NCBI GenBank assembly: GCA_050330855.1
Contig: JBHJNL010000147.1
Coordinates: forward strand, 8,008 to 72,007
DNA: 64,000 nucleotides
Direction of reading: 5' to 3'
Source: RCC1774 sp050330855
Lineage (GTDB): Bacteria > Cyanobacteriota > Cyanobacteriia > Thermosynechococcales > Thermosynechococcaceae
The translations under genes were made by a program, and so were the position numbers. Each line of letters begins with the position of its first letter. Position 1 is the first letter of the stretch. The notes under the pieces were generated by a model. The model ran no database searches. It was not told where the DNA came from and saw only the letters and a program-made list of their open reading frames with translations. Below, piece by piece: positions 9,178-16,843 of the stretch.

Positions 9178-9818
9178 TTCGGTTACTACTGGTGGACGAT
9201 CAGGGTATTGTTCGAGAAGGCCTGCGGAGCCTATTAGATGCGAAGCCCGATTTAGAGGTCGTCGGAGAGGCAGAAAACGGTCAGCAGGCGGTTGAACAAG
9301 CTCTTGCCCTCCAGCCCGACGTGATTTTAATGGATGTGCGGATGCCCATCATGGATGGCGTTGCAGCCACTCGAACCCTCCAGGAACAGGCTCCTCATCT
9401 AAAGGTGTTGGTGCTGACTACTTTTGATGAAGATGATTATGTAGCCCGTGCAATGCGTCAGGGGGCCAAGGGCTATCTGCTCAAGGATACGCCCTCCAAT
9501 GAACTAGCAGAGGCCATTCGAGCCGTCCAGAAGGGCTATACCCACTTGGGGCCAGGGTTATTTGACAAGGTTATGACCGCCACGACCGAGACGCCAGCAC
9601 TGCCCCCTGAGATTCAGGAGCTAACGCCTCGTGAGCTAGAGGTGTTGCAGCTCATTGCCACAGGGAAGAGCAACCGTGAGATTGCCGACACGTTATATAT
9701 TTCAGAGCGGACGGTGAAAAATCACGTCAACAGCATTTTGAGACGGCTGAATTTACGAGATCGCACCCAAGCCGCAATCTTAGCAACGAGCCTACAGACA
9801 CTGGGTCATGAAAGTTAG
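9174..9818 (+). CDS. NarL/FixJ family response regulator
   Basis: This is the DNA-binding partner of the preceding kinase. The receiver domain has acidic residues Asp8/Asp9, phospho-acceptor Asp54 in ILMDVRMP, and the conserved Lys in LLKDTPS. The C-terminal LuxR-type helix-turn-helix reads LTPRELEVLQLIATGKSNREIAD then ERTVKNHV, in separate blocks. I start the gene at 9174, where ATG overlaps the kinase stop. An earlier in-frame ATG at 9138 would add twelve residues that do not belong to the fold. The 3' end overlaps the next gene by 11 bases, so kinase, regulator and small protein form one coupled unit. Targets are not visible, though the divergent Spy-like gene is the nearest candidate. Confidence 0.93.
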   Translation: MIRLLLVDDQGIVREGLRSLLDAKPDLEVVGEAENGQQAVEQALALQPDVILMDVRMPIMDGVAATRTLQEQAPHLKVLVLTTFDEDDYVARAMRQGAKGYLLKDTPSNELAEAIRAVQKGYTHLGPGLFDKVMTATTETPALPPEIQELTPRELEVLQLIATGKSNREIADTLYISERTVKNHVNSILRRLNLRDRTQAAILATSLQTLGHES

Positions 9819-10113
9819 ACTCGACGATGAACTATTGATTGTGGCCCAAGACGATTTACCCCAGTTCAAGAAGGGGGGATCGGTGGTTCGCAATAACTAT
9901 TTTTGGGCGATGCGAGCGATCGCTGGCTATGCCCCCCGTCATGGGGATTGGGAGTATGAAATCGAGGTCTGGCTTGCTTTGAAGCGGGTTTTGCTTGCTT
10001 TTCAAGAATCGGGTTATTTAGGCTTATCTGAGACTCAGCTTGAATTTGCCCCAGATGCCACAGACATTCCTGATGTATTGCGGGCCGTTTCGACTTGGCA
10101 GGCTTTAGAGTAG
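9808..10113 (+). CDS. Small conserved-looking protein coupled to the two-component system
   Basis: The gene encodes a 101-residue soluble protein with no signal peptide or membrane span. The sequence is rich in aromatic residues (NNYFWAMRAIAGY, DWEYEIEVW), followed by a helical half. I do not recognise the family. Its ATG lies inside the end of the response regulator gene, an 11-base overlap in a different frame. Translation is therefore probably coupled, which supports it being a real gene and perhaps an accessory of the sensor pair. No DNA-binding or catalytic motif is visible. Confidence 0.7.
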   Translation: MKVRLDDELLIVAQDDLPQFKKGGSVVRNNYFWAMRAIAGYAPRHGDWEYEIEVWLALKRVLLAFQESGYLGLSETQLEFAPDATDIPDVLRAVSTWQALE

Positions 10114-10212
10114 ACAACAAACAGCCATGAGATCCTTTTTGAGCCGAGATGCTAGAGCGTTAATGGGAGTAGAGTTAGCGCTGCAATGACACTCACCTTT
10201 GGGATATAAATC

Positions 10213-10252
10213 CATAAAAAATACCCCTCTATGTAGAGACACAGAGGGGTAT
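10213..10252 (-). terminator. Rho-independent terminator of psaAB
   Basis: A perfect 10-bp stem (10221-10230 with 10243-10252) and a 12-base loop are followed on the minus strand by TTTTTT (complement of the A-run at 10215-10220). It lies 38 bases past the psaB stop and is a textbook intrinsic terminator. Confidence 0.9.
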
Positions 10253-10289
10253 CAGGTGCAGCCTAAGCTACTTCAAAGTAGGCTTCAAG

Positions 10290-12506
10290 CTAGCCAAATT
10301 GGCTAGAGGTTGAAGCAATAATGAAAGCAGCATAGGTCAGCACATAGCCGACAGAGAAGTGCGTTAAGCCCACAAGACGAGCTTGAACGATGGACAGTGC
10401 AACCGGCTTATCCTTCCACTGAATAAGGTTCGCTAGCGGTGTACGCTGATGTGCCCAAACTAGGGTTTCAATCAGCTCTTGCCAGTAACCACGCCAAGAG
10501 ATCAAGAACATGAAGCCTGTGGCCCACACCAAGTGACCAAACAGGAACATCCAAGCCCAAACCGCAAGGCTATTCATGCCGAAGGGGTTGTAGCCATTAA
10601 TTAACTGCGAGGAATTCGCCCACAGATAATCTCGAAGCCAACCCATCAAATAGGTTGAACTCTCGTTGAACTGAGCCACGTTGCCTTGCCAAATGGCGAG
10701 ATGCTTCCAGTGCCAGTAGAATGTCGTCCACCCAAGGGTGTTGAGCATCCAAAACATAGCAAGGTAGAAGGAATCCCAACCAGAGATATCGCAAGTGCCG
10801 CCCCGACCCGGACCGTCGCAAGGGAAAGCATAGCCGAAGTCTTTTTTGTCCGGCATCAGCTTAGAACCTCTGGCATCCAACGCACCTTTGACCAAGATCA
10901 AAGTAGTGGTATGAAGACCCAGAGCAATGGCGTGGTGAACCAAAAAGTCACCAGGACCGATGGTCAAGAATGGAGACAGAGCGCTACCGCCACCATTAAC
11001 AGCCTCTAGCCAACCGGGTAGCCAAACGGCACCGGGACCAGGAGCATTAAAGGCAATCCCATCTGCATTAGAGAGAAGGGAACTGAATCCATACAGAAGC
11101 TTACCGTGAGCAGCCTGAATCCACTGAGCAAACACTGGCTCTACTAAGATTTGCTTCTCAGGTGTACCAAAGGCAACAACCACGTCGTTATGACAGTAGA
11201 TGCCGAGGGTATGAAAACCTAAAAGAAGGGAAACCCAGCTCAAGTGGGAGATGATGGCCTCTTTATGTTCAAGAGCGCGAGCTAAGACATTGTCTTTGTT
11301 CGCTTCTGGATCATAATCACGGACGAAGAAAATCGCACCGTGGGCAAAAGCACCCACCATCAAAAAGCCAGCAATGTACTCATGATGCGTAAACAACGCA
11401 GCTTGAGTCGTATAGTCCTTAGCAATAAATGCATAGGACGGCAACGCATACATATGCTGAGCCACAACGGAGGTGATCACCCCTAGACAAGCTAGGTGCC
11501 AACCCAACTGAAAGTGCAGGGACTCATTGTAGGTATCGTAGATACCTTTGTGAGCATTACCCAGCAAACCTTTAGGAGGATTGTGCGTCTCCAGGATGTC
11601 CTTCATGCTGTGGCCAATCCCAAACTGGGTCTTGTACATATGACCAGCAATGATGAACAGAACTGCGATCGCCAAATGGTGATGCGCAATATCCGTTAAC
11701 CACATCGACTCAGTCTGAGGATGGAAACCACCCAAGAAAGTCAAAATTGCAGTTCCGGCTCCTTCACTGGTGCCAAAAATCTGGCCCGCAGTATCTGGAT
11801 TCTGGGCGTAAACGCCCCATCGTCCAGTGAAGAAAGGCGCTAAGCCCGCAGGGTGAGGCATTGTAGTCAAGAAGTTATCCCAACCGACATGCTGTCCCCG
11901 AGCTTCAGGAATTGCAACGTGAACTAAGTGACCGGTCCAAGCCAATGAGCTAACACCAAACAGACCTGCTAGGTGGTGGTTCATCTGTGATTCAGCATTT
12001 CTGAACCAAGCCAAGCTTGGGCGATACTTGGGCTGCAAATGCAGCCAACCGGCAAACAGATAGAAGCAGGAAAGCACCATTAAGAAGATGCATCCCATAT
12101 ATAGGTCTGCATTGGTTCGCATACCGATGGTGTACCACCAGTGGTAGACACCGGAGTAAGCGACATCAACAGGGCCAGAGGCTCCCGCCTGCGTAAACGC
12201 ATCAATGGCGGGCTGACCAAAGTGAGGATCCCAGATCGCATGAGCGATGGGACGTACGTTCAGAGGATCTTGGATCCACTGCTCAAAGTTGCCTTGCCAA
12301 GCTACATGGAAGATAGTGCCGGAGGCCCACAGGAAAATAATGGCGAGATGACCAAAGTGAGTTGCGAAAATCTTTTGATAAAGATTTTCCTCTGTCATCC
12401 CATCATGGGTTTCAAAGTCGTGGGCTGTGGCAATCCCGTACCAGATCCGACGTGTAGTCGGATCTTGAGCGAGATCTTGGCTAAATTTAGGAAATTTAGT
12501 TGCCAT
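10290..12506 (-). CDS. psaB: Photosystem I P700 chlorophyll a apoprotein A2 (PsaB)
   Basis: PsaB is one half of the photosystem I reaction-centre heterodimer in the thylakoid membrane. It binds P700, A0, A1 and antenna chlorophylls and shares the FX cluster with PsaA. The 738-residue protein has the expected 11 membrane helices. FX cysteines lie in FPCDGPGRGGTCDIS, the P700 ligand His in FGHLVWATGF, and the A0 ligand Met in GFMFLISWRGYW. The N-terminus MATKFPKFSQDLAQDP is nearly invariant in cyanobacteria. The region after the HMYKTQFGIGHSMKDIL helix differs from Synechocystis-type PsaB and looks closer to the plastid form. The gene starts 24 bases after psaA in a dicistronic operon closed by the terminator at 10213-10252. 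Confidence 0.98.
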   Translation of the reverse strand: MATKFPKFSQDLAQDPTTRRIWYGIATAHDFETHDGMTEENLYQKIFATHFGHLAIIFLWASGTIFHVAWQGNFEQWIQDPLNVRPIAHAIWDPHFGQPAIDAFTQAGASGPVDVAYSGVYHWWYTIGMRTNADLYMGCIFLMVLSCFYLFAGWLHLQPKYRPSLAWFRNAESQMNHHLAGLFGVSSLAWTGHLVHVAIPEARGQHVGWDNFLTTMPHPAGLAPFFTGRWGVYAQNPDTAGQIFGTSEGAGTAILTFLGGFHPQTESMWLTDIAHHHLAIAVLFIIAGHMYKTQFGIGHSMKDILETHNPPKGLLGNAHKGIYDTYNESLHFQLGWHLACLGVITSVVAQHMYALPSYAFIAKDYTTQAALFTHHEYIAGFLMVGAFAHGAIFFVRDYDPEANKDNVLARALEHKEAIISHLSWVSLLLGFHTLGIYCHNDVVVAFGTPEKQILVEPVFAQWIQAAHGKLLYGFSSLLSNADGIAFNAPGPGAVWLPGWLEAVNGGGSALSPFLTIGPGDFLVHHAIALGLHTTTLILVKGALDARGSKLMPDKKDFGYAFPCDGPGRGGTCDISGWDSFYLAMFWMLNTLGWTTFYWHWKHLAIWQGNVAQFNESSTYLMGWLRDYLWANSSQLINGYNPFGMNSLAVWAWMFLFGHLVWATGFMFLISWRGYWQELIETLVWAHQRTPLANLIQWKDKPVALSIVQARLVGLTHFSVGYVLTYAAFIIASTSSQFG

Positions 12507-12530
12507 AACTGTTTAGAGTCCTTCTCGCTC

Positions 12531-14765
12531 CTATCCTACTGAAATCATTCGAGCCAGGAAGAATGCCCAGGTTGTGGCAATTCCGCCTACAAGATAGTGG
12601 GTGACCCCAACCGCACGGCCTTGAATAATACTCAAAGCGCGAGGCTGAATGGCGGGAGCAACCTTGAGCTTGTTATGAGCCCAAACGATTGATTCAATCA
12701 GCTCTTGCCAATAACCACGGCCACTAAACAAGAACATGAGACTGAAGGCCCATAGGAAGTGAGCAGCCAAGAACATCAGACCATAGGCCGACAGAGCTGT
12801 CCCATAGGAGTTGATCACCTGAGGCGTTTGCGCCCATAGGAAATCTCTCAGCCAACCGTTGATGCAAATTGCACTCTGGGCAAAGTTCCCACCGGTAATA
12901 TGCGAGACCGTGCCGCTGTCTGAGACCGTACCCCACACATCGGACTGCATTTTCCAACTAAAGTGAAAAATCGCAACCGAGATGGAGTTATACATCCAGA
13001 ACAGACCGAGGAACACATGGTCCCAAGCAGAAACCTGGCAGGTGCCGCCCCGACCCGGACCATCGCAAGGGAATCTAAAGCCAAGACTACCCTTGTCTGG
13101 AATGAGGCGAGAGCTACGGGCATATAAAACACCCTTCAGCAGAATGAGCACCGTCACGTGGATGGTGAAGGCATGGATATGGTGAACCATGAAATCGGCA
13201 GTTCCCAAAGGAATTGCGCTCATGGCAACCTTACCGCCAACGGCAACTGTGTCACCGCCCCAAACAACGCTGGTGGCAGCCTCAGCCAATGGTGCACGAG
13301 CAGAACCTGCCGCAGATGCATTAATGGACTGAACCCACTGAGCGAACACAGGTTGAATCTGAATCGCGGTGTCAGAGAACATATCCTGGGGACGACCCAG
13401 CGCTCTCATGGTGTCATTGTGAATGTACAGACCAAAGCTATGAAAGCCCAGCCAGATACAAACCCAGTTCAGATGAGAGATGATGGCATCCCGATGTCTG
13501 AGAACCCTATCAAGCAGGTTGTTTTGGTTAACAGCAGGATCGTAGTCACGAACCATGAAGATGCCCGCGTGGGCACCCGCGCCACAGATAATCAATCCAC
13601 CAATCCACATGTGGTGCGTGTAGATAGATAGCTGTGTTGCGTAATCTGTCGCCAGATAAGGGTAGGGCGGCATAGAGTACATATGCTGTGCCACAACAAT
13701 GCTGAGAGAACCGAGCAGAGCCAGGTTTACAGCCAGTTGCGCGTGCCAAGAAGTCGTCATGACTTCGTAAAGACCCTTATGACCGCTGCCGGTGAAGGGA
13801 CCCTTGTGGCCTTCCAGAATTTCCTTCATGCTGTGGCCGATGCCCCAATTGGTGCGGTACATATGACCGGCAACAATTAAAAGCACACCTAACGCTAGGT
13901 GGTGGTGGGCCACATCGGTTAACCAAAGACTTCCTGTTGTCGGGTTAAGACCACCCTTGAAAGTGAGGAAGTCGGAGTAAACACCCCAGTTAAGCGTGAA
14001 GAAGGGGCCTATTCCCTGAGCAAAGCTGGGGAACAGATCTGCCATAAAGGCTTTATCCATGACGTAGGAACGAGCCAACGGAATATCCGTTATCCCTGAA
14101 TCGAGCATGGTGTTGACAGGCAACGACACGTGAATCAGGTGACCGGCCCAACCTAATGAACCACAGCCCAGCAAAACCGCTAGGTGATGATTCATCATGG
14201 CCTCTACATTCTGGAACCATTCCAGAGAGGGAGCTGCTTTATGGTAGTGAAAAAAGCCGCCGTGAAAGACTAATCCAGCCATCACGAGTGCCCCAATGGC
14301 GAGGCAGGTCAGCTCATAGGAGGTTGTAATCCCCCATGCACGCCAGATTTGGAAGAAGCCAGAGGTAATCTGAATTCCGTGGTAACCACCACCCAAATCA
14401 GCGTTTAAAATATCTTGACCCACGATGGGCCAAACGACCTGGGCACCTGGCTTAATACCAGTAGGATTAGCCAGCCAAGCCTCGTAGTTTGAAAAGCGGG
14501 CCCCATGGTAGAAGGAGCCGCTTAACCAAACGAAGATCACCGCCAAGTGGCCGAAATGGGCACTAAAAACTTTGCGTGAAATATCTTCTAGATTGGTATT
14601 TTTATGTGTATCAAAGTCGTGAGCGAGAGCATGGAGGTTCCAAATCCACGTGGTGGTTTTAGGCCCCTTTTCTAGAGTCTTGTGAAAATGACCAGCTTTT
14701 GACATGACGTCAAGATCTGCTTTCACCGCCGCTCTAGTCTCTCGCCCCCCTGGGCTAGTTGTCAT
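12531..14765 (-). CDS. psaA: Photosystem I P700 chlorophyll a apoprotein A1 (PsaA)
   Basis: PsaA pairs with PsaB in the photosystem I core. It carries the FX cysteines (FPCDGPGRGGTCQVS), the P700 ligand His in AAHFLWAFS and the A0 ligand Met in FSLMFLFSGRGYW. The start is the ATG at 14765, preceded by a strong AGAGAGGAGAG ribosome binding site. A TTG at 14789 would place that site inside the coding sequence. The protein is 744 residues, slightly short for the family. One shortened loop is visible before GPFFTLNWGVYSDF. Several helix positions normally near-invariant are changed, for example LSGSFYHGARF and LLGCGSLGWAGHLIH. These could tune antenna chlorophylls but need structural modelling. 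It is the promoter-proximal gene of psaAB. Confidence 0.98.
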   Translation of the reverse strand: MTTSPGGRETRAAVKADLDVMSKAGHFHKTLEKGPKTTTWIWNLHALAHDFDTHKNTNLEDISRKVFSAHFGHLAVIFVWLSGSFYHGARFSNYEAWLANPTGIKPGAQVVWPIVGQDILNADLGGGYHGIQITSGFFQIWRAWGITTSYELTCLAIGALVMAGLVFHGGFFHYHKAAPSLEWFQNVEAMMNHHLAVLLGCGSLGWAGHLIHVSLPVNTMLDSGITDIPLARSYVMDKAFMADLFPSFAQGIGPFFTLNWGVYSDFLTFKGGLNPTTGSLWLTDVAHHHLALGVLLIVAGHMYRTNWGIGHSMKEILEGHKGPFTGSGHKGLYEVMTTSWHAQLAVNLALLGSLSIVVAQHMYSMPPYPYLATDYATQLSIYTHHMWIGGLIICGAGAHAGIFMVRDYDPAVNQNNLLDRVLRHRDAIISHLNWVCIWLGFHSFGLYIHNDTMRALGRPQDMFSDTAIQIQPVFAQWVQSINASAAGSARAPLAEAATSVVWGGDTVAVGGKVAMSAIPLGTADFMVHHIHAFTIHVTVLILLKGVLYARSSRLIPDKGSLGFRFPCDGPGRGGTCQVSAWDHVFLGLFWMYNSISVAIFHFSWKMQSDVWGTVSDSGTVSHITGGNFAQSAICINGWLRDFLWAQTPQVINSYGTALSAYGLMFLAAHFLWAFSLMFLFSGRGYWQELIESIVWAHNKLKVAPAIQPRALSIIQGRAVGVTHYLVGGIATTWAFFLARMISVG

Positions 14766-14917
14766 TGAGACTCTCCTCTCTTTAGACAAGCAAGGAACGA
14801 AGACATGCCTTCCTGAACGATTCTGGGACTAGACTCAGCCTCTGCGACACAGAGAGCCAATGACATAGATAGAAAGTTCAAGCGCATGAATGTATCCATA
14901 TATAACGTCATTTTGGC

Positions 14918-14942
14918 TTTACATTCCGTTAGTGACGGAATG
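14918..14942. promoter_or_regulatory. Hairpin and HLR1-like half site upstream of psaAB
   Basis: In the 585-base region between psaA (starting 14765) and the next gene there is a perfect 8-bp inverted repeat (14922-14929 with 14935-14942, loop 5). It overlaps TTTACATT at 14918-14925. That octamer matches one arm of the RpaB-binding HLR1 consensus; the second arm, after two bases, matches only in its first four. A TATATA box lies nearby at 14898-14903. HLR1 control of PSI genes is established in cyanobacteria, but the match here is partial. I see no other gene or RNA in 14766-15350. Confidence 0.35.
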
Positions 14943-15350
14943 ATTACTGTGAAGTGCAGAGCACTGGGTACAGGTCTAGGAACCGCACGAAAGGGGTTCT
15001 CTCTATGAAATTACAGGAGTCAAGCCGTGTTTTTCTAGGGAATTAACATTAATTAAGGTGCTGGGGCGATGAAAGCCTGATTACTCGTTAGGAACAAAGG
15101 TTTACGAAAGGTCGAGCAATCTTCATATAAAGCAAACAAACGTATTCAAATTTAGTGTTGCAAAACGCTAGTTTTTGCTTGCTGGGCTTTGTTGTGAATC
15201 GCGATGATGGTCTATCTGCTTTTGTGGAGGGGCGGTTGATGATTATCGGTTGGCGGTGAGAGAGTTCCTGCTTTGTCGGGGCTGGCGGTGTAGGATTTTC
15301 CGGTATAGTGCCCCTAGGGCGGTAGCTTTAGGTTTATTTGTCTCGGGAGT

Positions 15351-16565
15351 GTGCGCGACGTGGGTGATAACGGCAAGCGGTGGACTGGGGTGATGTGGCT
15401 CAAACGATTGATGCTCATGTGTGCGGTGGGATTGCTTGCGATCGCATCAGGCAATGCGATCTCTGGCACCCCAGACGCGGGGCTATTCTCTAAATTTCAG
15501 GCCAACCCAAGCACCAAGATTGTTGAAGTTTCACCCTCTGAAACCATCCAAGCCCTGCGTTCTGCCCTAGATTCACGTCAACCCCACGTCAAAATCCTTA
15601 GTCCACGATCTGAGGAAGTGGTGCAAGATAATCGCGTCAAAGTGAAGCTTCAAGTTGAAGACCTCCCGATTTTTAAGGATGAAGATTTCGGGCTTGGCCC
15701 CCACCTGCATCTTTTTGTTGACGATCAGCCCTACAGCGCGATTTACGACATCGACGAGCCTTGGCTCCTTGAAGATTTAGAGCCAGGAACCCACACATTA
15801 CGGGTATTAGCAGCCTATCCTTGGTTCGAAAGCTTTAAGAATCAAAACGCCTACGCGCATGTGACCTTCCATGTATTTACAAAAACCAACGATAATCACC
15901 CGAATACCACCCAACGGCTCCTAACCTACAACCAGCCGCAGGATGTCTATGACGCAGAGCCAGTGATGTTAGATTTTTTCATTAGTGGTGAGCCTGCAGC
16001 CCAGAAGCCCACATCAGCACAGGTCAGGGTGACGATTAATGACACCAGCTTTCTAGTTAACGGTGAGAAAACGCTCTACCTCAGCGGTTTTAAACCCGGT
16101 AAAAACTGGGTACGCCTAGAATTATTAGACGATCAAGGCCGTGCCGTTGACAACATCTATAACGCACCCGTTCGACTGGTTGATCTTCGAGACAATGCCC
16201 CGGCCCCTCTAGCGCAAATTAATCAAGGGAGTCTAACAGCGGCAAAGGTCCGAGGCATTGTTGATCCCAACTATGTCCCTGAGCCAGCAGTCTTGCCGGT
16301 TGTTCCGGCTCTTGAACCCATTACCGACCCCACTGGCGACTCCACTGAAGACATCTCCACTGAAACCAAATCCACTGCAATCGCGCCCGCACAGCAGGAA
16401 GCATCCCAGGCCTTGCCAGAGAACCAAGAAAGGGAGTCAAGGGCAGCTCAAGGCACCCAACTCACTCCAGAGACCCTAGAACCACTTAAAGGAAATCTCT
16501 CTGTCTCAGATCCTGCGTCCCCAGCTCAAGACGGAATAGAGGCATCCCCCCTTCAGCAGCGGTAG
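15351..16565 (+). CDS. Secreted protein with Ig-like region and low-complexity acidic tail
   Basis: I do not recognise a functional family. After an N-terminal hydrophobic export signal (VMWLKRLMLMCAVGLLA), residues about 75-285 form beta-rich segments. The wording VKILSPRSEEVVQDNRVKVKLQV and LEPGTHTLRVLAAYP is typical of Ig-like or bacterial surface modules. The last ~110 residues are low-complexity, rich in Pro, Glu, Thr and Ser. The GTG at 15351 sits directly on its only Shine-Dalgarno-like GGAG, so the ATG at 15393 is an equally good start and gives a cleaner signal peptide. The tail frame ends in an abrupt SPLQQR. A one-base shift at a run of six C (16546-16551) would extend it by about 27 acidic residues of the same style to 16633. 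Confidence 0.75.
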   Translation: MRDVGDNGKRWTGVMWLKRLMLMCAVGLLAIASGNAISGTPDAGLFSKFQANPSTKIVEVSPSETIQALRSALDSRQPHVKILSPRSEEVVQDNRVKVKLQVEDLPIFKDEDFGLGPHLHLFVDDQPYSAIYDIDEPWLLEDLEPGTHTLRVLAAYPWFESFKNQNAYAHVTFHVFTKTNDNHPNTTQRLLTYNQPQDVYDAEPVMLDFFISGEPAAQKPTSAQVRVTINDTSFLVNGEKTLYLSGFKPGKNWVRLELLDDQGRAVDNIYNAPVRLVDLRDNAPAPLAQINQGSLTAAKVRGIVDPNYVPEPAVLPVVPALEPITDPTGDSTEDISTETKSTAIAPAQQEASQALPENQERESRAAQGTQLTPETLEPLKGNLSVSDPASPAQDGIEASPLQQR

Positions 16566-16678
16566 ACACCCTTAAGGCAAGCGATCCGTCTGATCCGGAT
16601 CCCTTGACAATGCCGGAAATGCCGCTGGATTAGGCCTAGCTAACAGTCATCCAGAGATATTCTCAAGCGTGGTTATCT

Positions 16679-16834
16679 GTGGATGACCTGACGTTATATT
16701 GGCGAAAGTTCGGGATTTCGGTAGTTTTACGGATAGTATTTTACGGTGGGGCCAGTACACTCGGTAGTTATACGGAGCAGTTTCTGCCGGTGTGGGGTCA
16801 CCTTATCTTGCTGCTGGTCGCTTTATCGCCATAA
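16679..16834 (+). CDS. Possible small membrane protein
   Basis: An open frame of 51 codons begins with GTG and runs to TAA at 16832-16834, nine bases before the kinase-GUN4 gene. The translation has a polar start (DDLTLYWRKFG) followed by two short hydrophobic stretches (ISVVLRIVFYGGAS and WGHLILLLVALSP). The frame is open from 16640, but no strong ribosome binding site is seen. It could be a small membrane protein or the remnant of a longer one. Support is limited to its composition and position. Confidence 0.3.
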   Translation: MDDLTLYWRKFGISVVLRIVFYGGASTLGSYTEQFLPVWGHLILLLVALSP

Positions 16835-16843
16835 TTTAAAACA

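Noticed and set aside
10290..14765. Chlorophyll d-type (Acaryochloris marina) photosystem I
   Set aside because: Both A0 ligand positions are Met, and the other cofactor ligands are standard for chlorophyll a.
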